From Loktanella sp. D2R18 (GTDB taxonomy: Bacteria; Pseudomonadota; Alphaproteobacteria; Rhodobacterales; Rhodobacteraceae): a stretch of DNA of 64,000 nt. Shown in pieces: positions 9,172 through 17,374 of the stretch. The DNA lies in the NCBI RefSeq assembly GCF_003318235.1, contig NZ_QOCG01000004.1, forward strand, positions 186,001 through 250,000, read 5' to 3'. A program made the position numbers and the translations under genes. The notes beneath the pieces are model-generated. The model was not told where the DNA came from. It ran no database searches and saw only the letters and a program-made list of their open reading frames with translations. Within the stretch, counting starts at the first letter, position 1, and every line of letters begins with the position of its first letter.

Positions 9172-9999
9172 ATGACTGACATAACAACATTACAGATCGC
9201 GCTCATCTTGGGCGGTGTCATCCTTGCGTCTATCACGGCGGGTATTCTGGCAGGATTATTGGGTGTCGGTGGTGGGATCGTCTTGGTCCCTGTACTCTTT
9301 TGGATTCTGTCATTTACAGATTTCCCACCTGCCCTCTCTATGCATATGGCCGTGGCGACATCGCTTGCGACGATCATCTTTACCTCTATTTCTTCTGCGC
9401 GGGCGCACAACGCACGTGGCGCCGTTGATCGCGGCCTCTTGCGGCAATGGGGACCCGGGTTGGTTATCGGGGCTCTGGCAGGCGGATTGCTATCGCAATT
9501 TATTGACGCCGACGGGTTACGGCTCATTTTTGGGGGGATCGCTGTTTTGGTCTCTATCAATATGCTGCTTCCACGCACATTGATCATTTCACCTGCACTA
9601 CCAAAGGGCTGGGTACCGAATGGGATCATATCCTTGGTGACCGGCGTTTTCTCGGCACTCATGGGGATTGGCGGTGGCACATTATCCGTCCCGCTTCTTA
9701 GCGCGTTTTCAGTCGACATACGGCGTGCCGTTGGCACTGCTTCGGCCTTTGGTTTTTTAATCGCTGTGCCAGCCGGAATCGGTTTCATCATATCCGGCTG
9801 GGGGGTGCCTGACCGCCCGCCGTTTTCGCTCGGTTATATAAACTATGCGGCGGCTGCGATCATCCTGCCCTTCACCGTTGGCTTCGCGCCCTTGGGGGCC
9901 AAATTGGCGCATGCCGTCGATACAGTCTGGATCAAGCGCGCCTTTGCGCTCTTTTTAATGATCACTGCGTTTCGGATGCTGGCATCATTCTTTAGCTAG
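9172..9999 (+). CDS. TauE/SafE-family (TSUP) membrane transporter
   Basis: 275 residues, mostly hydrophobic, about eight membrane helices. It has the internally repeated glycine-rich motifs of the TSUP family: GLLGVGGGIVLVP near residue 30 and ALMGIGGGTLSVP near residue 165. Members export sulfite or sulfoacetate, or move sulfur compounds and other anions. It follows the Ldh-family gene by 75 bp on the same strand and converges with an MFS gene, overlapping it by 8 bp at the 3' ends. Sulfite efflux would fit a sulfonate-degrading role, but the family is broad. Confidence 0.88.
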   Translation: MTDITTLQIALILGGVILASITAGILAGLLGVGGGIVLVPVLFWILSFTDFPPALSMHMAVATSLATIIFTSISSARAHNARGAVDRGLLRQWGPGLVIGALAGGLLSQFIDADGLRLIFGGIAVLVSINMLLPRTLIISPALPKGWVPNGIISLVTGVFSALMGIGGGTLSVPLLSAFSVDIRRAVGTASAFGFLIAVPAGIGFIISGWGVPDRPPFSLGYINYAAAAIILPFTVGFAPLGAKLAHAVDTVWIKRAFALFLMITAFRMLASFFS

Positions 10000-11179
10000 G
10001 ACGCCTGGGATCGGGGATCAGCACATAGGTTGCGATGGCCGCGCAAAGACACATGGCCATTGCTAGAAAGCTCCACCAGCCGCCAAAGGTTTGGGTCATC
10101 CATGCGAACATAAACGGGGCTGATGCGTTGATCCCCATCTGCACGAATGAAATCCAGCCCAGCCGCGCACCATAGCCTTTTGCCCCAAACAGCGCGAGCG
10201 GCAAAGTCCCGCGTGCAATCGTTTTGATCCCATCGCCCATGCCATAAAGTGCTGCGGCAAGGATCACCCCGACGAGCGTGAAACCCAGCGATAGCAAGAT
10301 CGCGAAACCGGCCAGCATAAGCCCAAGCGCCAAAATATAGGTGACAAGCGGATACATGTTGCGGCTGACCAGCATTTCGAAAAAGCGACCCACCGTCTTG
10401 AACGGACCGATGACCGCGCCCGCAAGCGCAGCCATGGCCGCCGTGTGGCCAAGGTCTTGGACATTTGTGACCCACAGCGTCATCATCGCCCCCATGATGT
10501 AGCCAGAGAAGACGAATGAGATAACCATCCAAAGCATCCCGCGCTTGCGCGCCTCGCCTTGGAGTTCGGGCCAATCGTGGCTATCAGCTGCGCTGCGCAC
10601 AGAATGGTCATTTTCAGCGCCGCCAAGCGCATAACGATGCACGGGTACCGTCACAATTAGATAGGCAACGCCAAGAATAATCCACGTCGTCTCCCATCCG
10701 AACCGATTGAAAAACGCAAGCGTGAGCGGCCAAAAAATCGTTGAGGCCACACCGCCAAACAGCGTGATCACAGAGATTGATCGCTGCGCCGGGATACCCA
10801 CCGCAAGCCGCGCCACTGAGGCAAATGCCACGTTGTACAGCACGAACATACCTGCACCTTCGGCCAGAAGGATCGCAAAGAACAGCCCAATGCGCCCCTC
10901 GACAAATGACAGCAAACACAAAGATATTCCAGCAACCACCGAGCCTAGGGTCATCACCCAGCGCCCGCCAAATCGGTCGACCAACGTGCCCGCAATAGGC
11001 GACACCAACCCGCCAAAAAACAGGCCCAACGACAAGATGCCAAAGACTTCGGATAGCGACAGGCCAAGGTCCGTCGCCATATGCGGCAACAGAACCGCAT
11101 ATGCATACATCAAACAGCCGTAGCCCATGATTTGAGAAACCCCAAGGCCGATGGCTGGGACGTAGTCGCGATTGATCAT
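9992..11179 (-). CDS. MFS transporter, last gene of the phnD' operon
   Basis: 395 residues from ATG 11179, with twelve predicted membrane helices. The cytoplasmic loop 2-3 motif typical of MFS proteins appears as GTLVDRFGGRWVM. The start codon overlaps the phnM' stop in an ATGA arrangement, so it is translationally coupled to that gene. A longer in-frame extension upstream lies entirely within phnM' and has no basis. Its place at the end of a phosphonate-uptake operon suggests export or import of a pathway compound; direction and substrate are not evident. Confidence 0.85.
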   Translation of the reverse strand: MINRDYVPAIGLGVSQIMGYGCLMYAYAVLLPHMATDLGLSLSEVFGILSLGLFFGGLVSPIAGTLVDRFGGRWVMTLGSVVAGISLCLLSFVEGRIGLFFAILLAEGAGMFVLYNVAFASVARLAVGIPAQRSISVITLFGGVASTIFWPLTLAFFNRFGWETTWIILGVAYLIVTVPVHRYALGGAENDHSVRSAADSHDWPELQGEARKRGMLWMVISFVFSGYIMGAMMTLWVTNVQDLGHTAAMAALAGAVIGPFKTVGRFFEMLVSRNMYPLVTYILALGLMLAGFAILLSLGFTLVGVILAAALYGMGDGIKTIARGTLPLALFGAKGYGARLGWISFVQMGINASAPFMFAWMTQTFGGWWSFLAMAMCLCAAIATYVLIPDPRRPS

Positions 11180-12390
11180 CCAGCAGGCATACCACGATAG
11201 GCACAGCGGCCTGCAACCCATGTTCCTTGGATCGCCGGGGTTTTTCCGTCCGGCCAATCAACAAGAACAAGATCGGCGCGTTTCCCGACAGAAATATCGC
11301 CCCGGTCCATCAGGCCCATCGCCCTGGCCGGGCCAGCGGATACCAAAGACCAAAGTTTAGAACGATCCGCGCGCTTTTCTGCGTCTAGCTTGGCAGCAGC
11401 AGACAACATTGCCGGGTAAAAATAGTCAGATGCCAAAGCATCGCACAACCCTGCCTCGACCATATCGCCAGCGCCAAGCGACCCGATATGGCTGCCGCCG
11501 CGCGCCGCATTCGGGGATCCAAAGATGATTGCGTCGCCCGCGTCACGTGCGGCCTGCGCGGCCTCTAACACCATCGGAAACTCAGCGGATGCCGCGCCGA
11601 TCTCTCGGAAATAGGCTCGTGTTTCTGCGCGTGTATCATCGTGACTAAGCATAGGTGCGCCCGCTAATTGGCCCGCTGAGGCCACGGCTTGTATGGATTG
11701 CGGCACGCGATCACGCCGATCCCAAACTTTGCGCAACAGATCAAGATAACTTTCTTCATCAAGCCCTGATCGTTTCGCGTGCCCTGCTGTGCGCTGTTTC
11801 ATCCGATCATCGTTCAGCGACGCCGTGGTGAAATCAGGACTATGTTCAAACGCACGATCTTGCATGGATGTATCGAAGGCGCGCATTGTCATTGACGTGT
11901 GATCGTTGAACGCGATTGATGGGGTAAGCGGTGCTTTCAAAGCCCATTCAATCGTCTCAAACGCCTCTTCAAAGGCAAAGGTTTCCCAGCGTAATTGCAC
12001 GCGGTTTTCGACCGTCAGCCGAGGCGCAAGCGCGATCAATGCTTCCATAAGCGCGCGCCCACGCGACACCGCGCGCAGCCCCGGTTCCCAACCGAGCGTC
12101 ACTGCGTGATAGGCCGTAGCGATACCGTTCACCGCAAGCTGCCGATCTGTGTCGATCACCGCTGTATCAATCGGGAAGTAGACGTTGGGGCGTGGCATTA
12201 ACTGTCGTTCAAATGCGTCGCCATGCACATCAATAAGCGCAGGTGCGAGGATCAATCCGCGCGCATCGATCACATCACCCTGTACCGGTCCGCCAATCTC
12301 GGCGATCTTGCCATCGGCAACCGTGACGGTCGTTTCAACGATTTGGTCGGGAAGGTAGGCCAATGCACCTTGGTACGTAAATGTCATCAT
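11176..12390 (-). CDS. PhnM-family amidohydrolase, second divergent copy (phnM')
   Basis: 404 residues. PhnM (ribose 1-methylphosphonate 5-triphosphate diphosphatase) family features include the metal motif DVHGD near residue 55, LSHDD, FGSPNAARGGSHIG and LASDYF. The MDHxPGQ block of E. coli PhnM is replaced by NDHTSMT around residue 162, and overall similarity to the PhnM at 20816-21988 is low by eye. It therefore belongs to another subfamily and may cleave another nucleotide-like substrate. ATG 12390 overlaps the methyltransferase stop. Membership is clear; the reaction is inferred only at family level. Confidence 0.82.
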   Translation of the reverse strand: MMTFTYQGALAYLPDQIVETTVTVADGKIAEIGGPVQGDVIDARGLILAPALIDVHGDAFERQLMPRPNVYFPIDTAVIDTDRQLAVNGIATAYHAVTLGWEPGLRAVSRGRALMEALIALAPRLTVENRVQLRWETFAFEEAFETIEWALKAPLTPSIAFNDHTSMTMRAFDTSMQDRAFEHSPDFTTASLNDDRMKQRTAGHAKRSGLDEESYLDLLRKVWDRRDRVPQSIQAVASAGQLAGAPMLSHDDTRAETRAYFREIGAASAEFPMVLEAAQAARDAGDAIIFGSPNAARGGSHIGSLGAGDMVEAGLCDALASDYFYPAMLSAAAKLDAEKRADRSKLWSLVSAGPARAMGLMDRGDISVGKRADLVLVDWPDGKTPAIQGTWVAGRCAYRGMPAG

Positions 12391-13052
12391 AGTCGCTCCA
12401 ATATGAGGCGCCAACGTCCGCCTTTGCCACCTTCGGGTTTGTCAGTATCAACCCGCAGAATTTCAAAGCCTTGGAATAGGTGCATGAGGTCAGCGGTGCC
12501 GCAGAAATGGTGAGGATGCCGCTTGTCACCCTCGTCATCGTCGAACACCCAAGTGTTGCGCGAAATTTCACGTCCACCCGATAATTTGGCGTGGGTCAGG
12601 GCGAGACCTTGCAGGGTTAACATAGTGCCCTGATACGTCCCACCCGGGCGCAGAACCCGGCGAACCTCTGCAATGGTGCGGATCAATATTTCTTCGTCGC
12701 TGTGGTAAATGACGTTGAAGGAAAGGACATGATCGAAAGCGCCGTCATCGAATGGTAGCGCATCCATCTTGCCCAAGCGCGCATCAACGCACAGCCCCGC
12801 AGCCTCGGCTTCGCGTGAAAGTTCTGCCAGCCCATCTGCTGCCGCATCGAGTGCTGTGACATTGTGCCCCTGCGCTGCATACATCAAAGCATGTCTCCCA
12901 ACACCGCAACCGAGGTCCAGCACCCGACTACCCGGAGAAAGCCGTGTGGCGAAACTTGCGATCTCAGCCTCAGGCTTCATCCAATCTTCGCGTTTAGCGG
13001 CATCGCCCCATGCCTCGTTCCAGTACTTATGGGCGGTATCCGCTTCCTTCAT
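12387..13052 (-). CDS. class I SAM-dependent methyltransferase in the phnD' operon
   Basis: 221 residues. The Rossmann-type SAM site is clear: motif I VLDLGCGVGRHAL near residue 46, an acidic LDAA after strand 2, and LSFNVIYH at motif IV. The substrate-side insertion HPHHFC near residue 180 is rich in His. No substrate can be assigned; a small metabolite is more likely than a macromolecule given the size. It overlaps both neighbours (phnE' stop and phnM' start) by 4 bp. A methyltransferase is not part of the known C-P lyase pathway, which makes this position notable. Confidence 0.85.
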   Translation of the reverse strand: MKEADTAHKYWNEAWGDAAKREDWMKPEAEIASFATRLSPGSRVLDLGCGVGRHALMYAAQGHNVTALDAAADGLAELSREAEAAGLCVDARLGKMDALPFDDGAFDHVLSFNVIYHSDEEILIRTIAEVRRVLRPGGTYQGTMLTLQGLALTHAKLSGGREISRNTWVFDDDEGDKRHPHHFCGTADLMHLFQGFEILRVDTDKPEGGKGGRWRLILERL

Positions 13053-13855
13053 CGCTGTTCTCCAATGATTTTGTTGCGGGCCCAGCCGCTGAGTTGTTCA
13101 AGTGCGACAACGACAACCGCAATCATCAAGATCACCGTCATTGCGGTCGGGTAGTCGAACAAATCGAACCCGACTTTCAGTTCGATCCCAATCCCACCGG
13201 CCCCAACAAGGCCGAGGATCGTCGATGACCGTACGGCCTTTTCAAGCGCGAAAAGCCCCGTTGAAATAAATGCAGGCATCGCTGCTGGGATCGTGGCGCA
13301 AGCAACTACATCAAGCTTACGCGCGCCCGTTGCGGTCAGCGATTCAGCGGGCCCTTTATCGGTGCCCTCCATATCATCCGCGAAGAAGCGGCCACAAAAG
13401 CCGACCGTATCAATGGCAATCGCCAGCATGCCCGCGAATGGCCCAAGCCCCACGGCCACGACAAAGACAAGCGCCCAAGCGATATCAGGCACCGCGCGAA
13501 TAAAGCTGAGGATGTTACGCACGATTTGGTTGACCCAAACCCCGGCGATCAAGCCACGCGCCGCAAGTAACGCGACCGGAATAGACAAGATCACGCCAAT
13601 GACCGCCCCCGCAACCGCAATTTGAAGCGTCTCGATCATCTTCCAACCCAAGCGGTTCAGCGTCTTTGGGTCCATATTGGGTGGAAATGCGCGATCCAAA
13701 AAATCAGCGAACCGCGGCGGCGCCGTGACCATTTTTTCGACGGAAAACCCAGCGCCAGCCAAGCACCATGCAATCAACGCAAGGCCCAACGCATAGCCGA
13801 TAAAGCTGAGAGCCGACGGGCGCTCGTATCGTAGCAGAATAGTAGAATTAGTCAT
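13049..13855 (-). CDS. phnE: phosphonate-type ABC transporter permease PhnE'
   Basis: 268 residues with about six membrane segments. PhnE hallmarks are present: PVALLAARGL, the FIRAVPDIAWALVFV helix and a C-terminal VGAGGIGIELKVG. It forms the channel for the binding protein PhnD' with ATPase PhnC'. It overlaps phnC' by 8 bp upstream and the methyltransferase by 4 bp downstream. The operon has a single permease, unlike the second transporter (phnE1E2) at 23872-25664. Confidence 0.9.
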   Translation of the reverse strand: MTNSTILLRYERPSALSFIGYALGLALIAWCLAGAGFSVEKMVTAPPRFADFLDRAFPPNMDPKTLNRLGWKMIETLQIAVAGAVIGVILSIPVALLAARGLIAGVWVNQIVRNILSFIRAVPDIAWALVFVVAVGLGPFAGMLAIAIDTVGFCGRFFADDMEGTDKGPAESLTATGARKLDVVACATIPAAMPAFISTGLFALEKAVRSSTILGLVGAGGIGIELKVGFDLFDYPTAMTVILMIAVVVVALEQLSGWARNKIIGEQR

Positions 13856-14660
13856 AAAGCCCTCTTAGATGTTGGGCGTTGAGCGAAGCAGCGGTCGCGT
13901 CGAGTTTGAGCGCACCATCTGCCAGCCCCAATACCCGGTCTCCGTAACGCAAGGCGTGTTCGACGTTATGCGAGGTGAAAACGACGGTCACACCTTGTTC
14001 ACGTGCGAGACGAAAGAACAGTTCCATCACATCATCCCCCGCGGATGGATCAAGCGAGGCACAAGGCTCGTCAGCGATCAGGATTTCGGGATTCCCAACA
14101 ATGGCGCGCGCAATCGCGACGCGCTGCGATTGTCCGCCCGAAAGACGGTCTGCACGGCGCGACGCAAAGTCAGCTAACCCAACCTTTTCAAGCGCCTGCA
14201 TCGCGGCCTCGCGCGATGCCGCGGGCGCAAATGTATGGCACCAGTGTCGTATGCCGGGTTTGCGGCCCAGCAGCCCGTGGATCACATTTGACAACACCGA
14301 CAACCGCGGCACGAGGTTATGTTTTTGTGAGACCAAGCCAACCCGTGCGCGCAAGGCCCGCATCGCCTTGTCTCGGGCGTTGGATGTATCTTCACCCAAT
14401 AATATGACCTGCCCGTCAGAGGCCGGTATCAAGCCCATCAAACAACGCAAGAGCGTCGATTTCCCGGTTCCATTCGCACCAACCAGCGCCACCGCTTCGC
14501 CACGCGCTAAACGAAAGCTTACGTCAGAAAAAATAGGGTTTTCGCCGAAAACCTTCCCGACATTGCGCGCTTCAAGATCAACAGAAGAAACCGGGAGGAA
14601 TACCCCCCCGGTTTGCAATGGTCGCGCGGGCGCGACCTCTTTTTCGATGACATTAGTCAC
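13848..14660 (-). CDS. phnC: phosphonate-type ABC transporter ATP-binding protein PhnC'
   Basis: 270 residues if it begins at GTG 14660, which overlaps the phnD' stop by 8 bp; the frame extends further up only through phnD'. Walker A GANGTGKST, signature LSGGQSQR, Walker B ILIADEPCASLDP and the switch His in TSHN are all present. There is no good ribosome-binding sequence at the GTG. A terminator-like hairpin (14588-14614) lies within the first codons, so the true start might be a non-standard codon after it. It powers PhnE' for phosphonate or a related oxyanion. Confidence 0.85.
   Translation of the reverse strand: MTNVIEKEVAPARPLQTGGVFLPVSSVDLEARNVGKVFGENPIFSDVSFRLARGEAVALVGANGTGKSTLLRCLMGLIPASDGQVILLGEDTSNARDKAMRALRARVGLVSQKHNLVPRLSVLSNVIHGLLGRKPGIRHWCHTFAPAASREAAMQALEKVGLADFASRRADRLSGGQSQRVAIARAIVGNPEILIADEPCASLDPSAGDDVMELFFRLAREQGVTVVFTSHNVEHALRYGDRVLGLADGALKLDATAASLNAQHLRGLYD
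14588..14614 (-). terminator. terminator-like hairpin between phnD' and phnC'
   Basis: On the minus strand an 11-bp stem with one mismatch (AAACCGGGGGG pairing with CCTCCCGGTTT) and a 5-nt loop is followed by a pyrimidine-rich run TTTCTTCTGTT. It lies 39 bp after the phnD' stop, inside the first codons of phnC'. It could attenuate transcription or protect phnD' mRNA so that the binding protein is made in excess. Confidence 0.6.
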
Positions 14661-15522
14661 CGATGAAACTGTCGAACTGTGGGTAGCCAGCGTTCGTGTA
14701 CATAGAGCGTACATAGTCATAAGCACTGTCTTCGATCGCCACGAGATCCATACCGACGTATTTGTCGTTTTCCTCATGCGCAGTGATGCCTGCGATGACC
14801 GCATCTTTGTTTTCGAGGATGGCAGTCTGCACCATTTCAGCGGCTTCAGCAGGTACATGTGCACCAACCATGATCATGTCGTTGGGCAAATCGCCAGAAC
14901 GGCCAATGATCTTAAAAAAACCATAAGGAAGGTCAGTTTCAGCGTTGCGGACGTTCAGCCAGCTACCAGCGTTCGACCCGATTGCGTCAACTTCGCCGTT
15001 CTTAAGCGCTTCATGCGCGATGTTGCGGCTTGTATGGATGCGCTCGATGTCATTGACAGGGTCAACGCCGTGATCAGCCAAAACCTGCATTGGGCACAGC
15101 ATGTTTGAAGTAGAACCGATGTCACCAAATGCGACAGTCGCGCCAACCAAATCCTGCATGGTGTTGATGCCGCTGTCCGCGCGGGTGATGATCGCACAGT
15201 GATAGTCAGGGCGGCCAAGGCCGATCAGCGGTGTCGCTTCTGTCAGCTTGTTGATGACAACGTATTCCGCCGGGCCAGACACAACGAAATCAACGGTTTC
15301 GCCGCGTAGGGCTTCGGCGGCGGCTGTGCGCGAATTCACGGCGTAAAACTCGAAAGTGTCGCCAGTCGCGGCTTCGAGCGCGTCGCGGAATGGACCCCAC
15401 TCCAGTTGCAGGCGCTCCATGCCCTCGACGTCGGTCACGGCCAGTTTCCAGTTTTCAGCATAGGCTGCAACGGCAGATGCCGCGACAAGACCAACGCCCA
15501 GTACAAGTGATTTGATTTGCAT
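14653..15522 (-). CDS. phnD: phosphonate-type ABC transporter substrate-binding protein PhnD'
   Basis: 289 residues. A signal peptide ends at AAYAE near residue 22. The mature part is a PhnD-type periplasmic binding protein, with the GSTSN loop (about residue 135) where phosphate-like groups usually bind, and VVSGPAEYVV earlier. The ligand could be a phosphonate, phosphite or a phosphate ester. It is the first gene of the six-gene minus-strand operon and is transcribed away from phnF. One PhnF-box palindrome lies 17 bp before its start. Confidence 0.9.
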   Translation of the reverse strand: MQIKSLVLGVGLVAASAVAAYAENWKLAVTDVEGMERLQLEWGPFRDALEAATGDTFEFYAVNSRTAAAEALRGETVDFVVSGPAEYVVINKLTEATPLIGLGRPDYHCAIITRADSGINTMQDLVGATVAFGDIGSTSNMLCPMQVLADHGVDPVNDIERIHTSRNIAHEALKNGEVDAIGSNAGSWLNVRNAETDLPYGFFKIIGRSGDLPNDMIMVGAHVPAEAAEMVQTAILENKDAVIAGITAHEENDKYVGMDLVAIEDSAYDYVRSMYTNAGYPQFDSFIGD

Positions 15523-15538
15523 AAGACTCTCCAGTTAA

Positions 15539-15554
15539 ATTCATTCGGATGATT
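15539..15554. promoter_or_regulatory. PhnF box 1 (upstream of phnD')
   Basis: ATTCATTCGGATGATT matches 15 of 16 positions of the perfect palindrome found at 15659 and 22057. It sits 17 bp before the phnD' start codon, where a bound repressor could block transcription or initiation. Confidence 0.75.
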
Positions 15555-15622
15555 GGATGTCGGCTGTTTCAGTTCGACAACCATTTTGTGAAACTTTCGT
15601 GACGCGTGCTGTTTACTTGCTG

Positions 15623-15640
15623 CCGACATGTGTCTGTCAT
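15623..15640 (+). promoter_or_regulatory. candidate Pho box upstream of phnF
   Basis: CCGACAT-GTGT-CTGTCAT is a 7+4+7 direct repeat that matches the PhoB half-site CTGTCAT at 5 and 7 of 7 positions, with the standard 11-bp period. It lies 37 bp before the phnF start in the divergent promoter. This suggests activation under phosphate starvation. Confidence 0.45.
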
Positions 15641-15658
15641 AAACCCACGATATTCAAA

Positions 15659-15674
15659 ATTCATTCGGATGAAT
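15659..15674. promoter_or_regulatory. PhnF box 2 (upstream of phnF)
   Basis: ATTCATTCGGATGAAT is a perfect 16-bp palindrome (ATTCAT-TCGG-ATGAAT) ending 3 bp before the phnF ATG at 15678. It starts exactly 120 bp after box 1. Its GGATGA also serves as the only plausible Shine-Dalgarno-like sequence, so regulator binding would coincide with the translation-start region. Confidence 0.78.
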
Positions 15675-15677
15675 AAA

Positions 15678-16397
15678 ATGACCAGACAAGATAAATGGCG
15701 CGATATCCGCGCCCACATTGAGCAAGACATTATGGACGGCGTTCTAGAGCCAGGGGCGAAACTGCCCACAGAACCAGAGCTCGCCACGGCCTTTGCCGCT
15801 GGCCGCCATTCGGTACGTCGTGCCTTGGCCGAATTGGCAAAACAGGGGCTCATCAGTGTCGAGCAAGGGCGCGGGACATTCGTGCAAGCCCATACATTGC
15901 TAGAATACACCATCGGTGCGCGTACCCGCCTGCGCAAAAACCTTGGAACGCGAGGGGCCGAAATCACAGGTGAAGCGCTCGGCTCTGAACAGATTCTTGC
16001 AAGCCCGCGCGTTGCGCAGAGTTTGCAGAGTGATACAGGGGCCAAGGTGATCGCAACGAAACGTATGACCTTGGTTGGTGGCGTTCCGGTTTCGTTTGGT
16101 ACGCTTTACCACGACGCGGCCCGGTTTCCGGACTTTGCAGAACGCCGGTTAGAAACTGGATCGGTCACAGCGACTTACGCAACCTACGGCATCAACGATT
16201 ACTTGCGCGGCAACACCCAAATGCATGCCCGGCCTGCGCGCGCAGCCGAGGCCCAACAACTACGCCAGCACCCCGAAATGCCGGTCATCGTTGTCCGCGC
16301 GGTCGACACCTTACCAGACGGAACGCCCATCGCGTTTAGCCAAGTAATTTGGTCAGCCGCGCGGGTCAAATTCAACATGCCAACAGAACAGGACTAA
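15678..16397 (+). CDS. phnF: phosphonate metabolism regulator PhnF (GntR/HutC family)
   Basis: 239 residues. An N-terminal winged helix (KLPTEPELATAFAAGRHSVRRAL, about residues 32-54 including the recognition helix) is followed by a UTRA ligand domain. This is the architecture of PhnF, which represses phosphonate or phosphate-uptake genes. ATG 15678 is preferred; ATG 15669 lies inside the palindromic operator and adds only three residues. It heads the phnGHIJKLM run with a 3-bp gap to phnG. The shared palindromes before phnD', phnF and phnC indicate that it controls all three transcription units. Confidence 0.92.
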   Translation: MTRQDKWRDIRAHIEQDIMDGVLEPGAKLPTEPELATAFAAGRHSVRRALAELAKQGLISVEQGRGTFVQAHTLLEYTIGARTRLRKNLGTRGAEITGEALGSEQILASPRVAQSLQSDTGAKVIATKRMTLVGGVPVSFGTLYHDAARFPDFAERRLETGSVTATYATYGINDYLRGNTQMHARPARAAEAQQLRQHPEMPVIVVRAVDTLPDGTPIAFSQVIWSAARVKFNMPTEQD

Positions 16398-16400
16398 GAC

Positions 16401-16841
16401 ATGGACACCGCGCAAAGCCTTGCTGCATTCACCCATAGCGAGATGCTCGGTATCTTGGCTCGGGTCGATGTAGACCGCCTAAAGGCGTTTGCCGAACCAT
16501 TGATCGATGCGCTTGGCGACATCACGGTTGTCGAAAACCGCACGGGTCTTGTGATGTTGCCGATGCGCGATACGGCGCAAGGAACAAACTTTCACCTTGG
16601 CGAAGTATTAGTCAGCGAAGCCCATATCCGCGTGGGCGCACAGCAAGGGTACGGCATGCGGCGCGGGCGCGATTTGGAAACGGTGATGGCAATGGCCTTG
16701 GTCGATTTAACTGTTTCGATCGGTGTCGCCCATACCGAATGCGCGGCCTTTTTGGCCAAAGAATCGGCCCTACAGCACCAAGAAGATCACGACCGGCTCT
16801 GCCAGGTCGAAGCAACACGCGTAGATATGGAAACATTCTGA
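16401..16841 (+). CDS. phnG: C-P lyase complex subunit PhnG
   Basis: 146 residues, near the family size of about 150. Recognisable blocks are GLVMLPMRD, the GRDLETVMAMALVDL helix (family pattern GRD...A...ALxDA) and the C-terminal EATRVDMETF, which corresponds to ASRVDFFTM in E. coli. In the known pathway PhnG acts with PhnH, PhnI and PhnL to place a phosphonate on ribose triphosphate. It shares one base with phnH (TGATG). It is clearly PhnG but more divergent than usual. Confidence 0.88.
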   Translation: MDTAQSLAAFTHSEMLGILARVDVDRLKAFAEPLIDALGDITVVENRTGLVMLPMRDTAQGTNFHLGEVLVSEAHIRVGAQQGYGMRRGRDLETVMAMALVDLTVSIGVAHTECAAFLAKESALQHQEDHDRLCQVEATRVDMETF

Positions 16842-17374
16842 TGCAAACGCCTGCACCTTCCGATTTCGAAACACAAACCAACGCGACCTATGACGCGCTG
16901 ATGTGGGCCTTGTCGCGCCCCGGCATGGCACGCAAGCTGCCCGTCGCAGGTCAAGCCAGTCTTATCGCTGCATTGATTGACCGCGAATGCGCCATCTTTT
17001 CTGATGACGTTCATCTGATGCAAATTGCTGCACAGGCGGGTGCGCAAATCGTTGCGCAAAACGATGCCGACCACCTGTTCCTTTCCGCTACACCTGATCC
17101 CAGCATTCTTAGTGTTCTGCGACAAGGTACCGATATCTACCCCGAAGATGGCGCGACGCTCGTGATGCCCGCTGTGATTGGACATGGCATGGCACTCCGG
17201 CTAACGGGCCCCGGCGTTGACGGAGCCGTATCCATCAAAATCGACGGCATACCAGATGCCTTCTGGACCGCCCGCCGCGATGTGATGCGCTACCCGATGG
17301 GGTTTGACATTTTCATAATTGATCAGGATCAGATTATCGGCATTCCGCGATCAACAGCGATAGAGGTGCTTTGA
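16841..17374 (+). CDS. phnH: C-P lyase complex subunit PhnH
   Basis: 177 residues from ATG 16841; upstream in-frame codons lie within phnG. It starts with the family-like YDALMWALSRPG helix. Later come LRQGTDIYPEDGATLVM and the strongly conserved C-terminal pattern YPMGFDIFIIDQDQIIGIPR, which matches the E. coli PLGIDL...AIPRTT region. PhnH is a structural dimer subunit of the core complex with PhnG, PhnI and PhnJ. Starts and stops overlap on both sides by one base. Confidence 0.9.
   Translation: MQTPAPSDFETQTNATYDALMWALSRPGMARKLPVAGQASLIAALIDRECAIFSDDVHLMQIAAQAGAQIVAQNDADHLFLSATPDPSILSVLRQGTDIYPEDGATLVMPAVIGHGMALRLTGPGVDGAVSIKIDGIPDAFWTARRDVMRYPMGFDIFIIDQDQIIGIPRSTAIEVL

Noticed and set aside
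13975..15108. 377-codon frame on the plus strand opposite phnC' and phnD'
   Set aside because: It runs antisense across two well-supported genes and their junction; no motif or ribosome-binding site.
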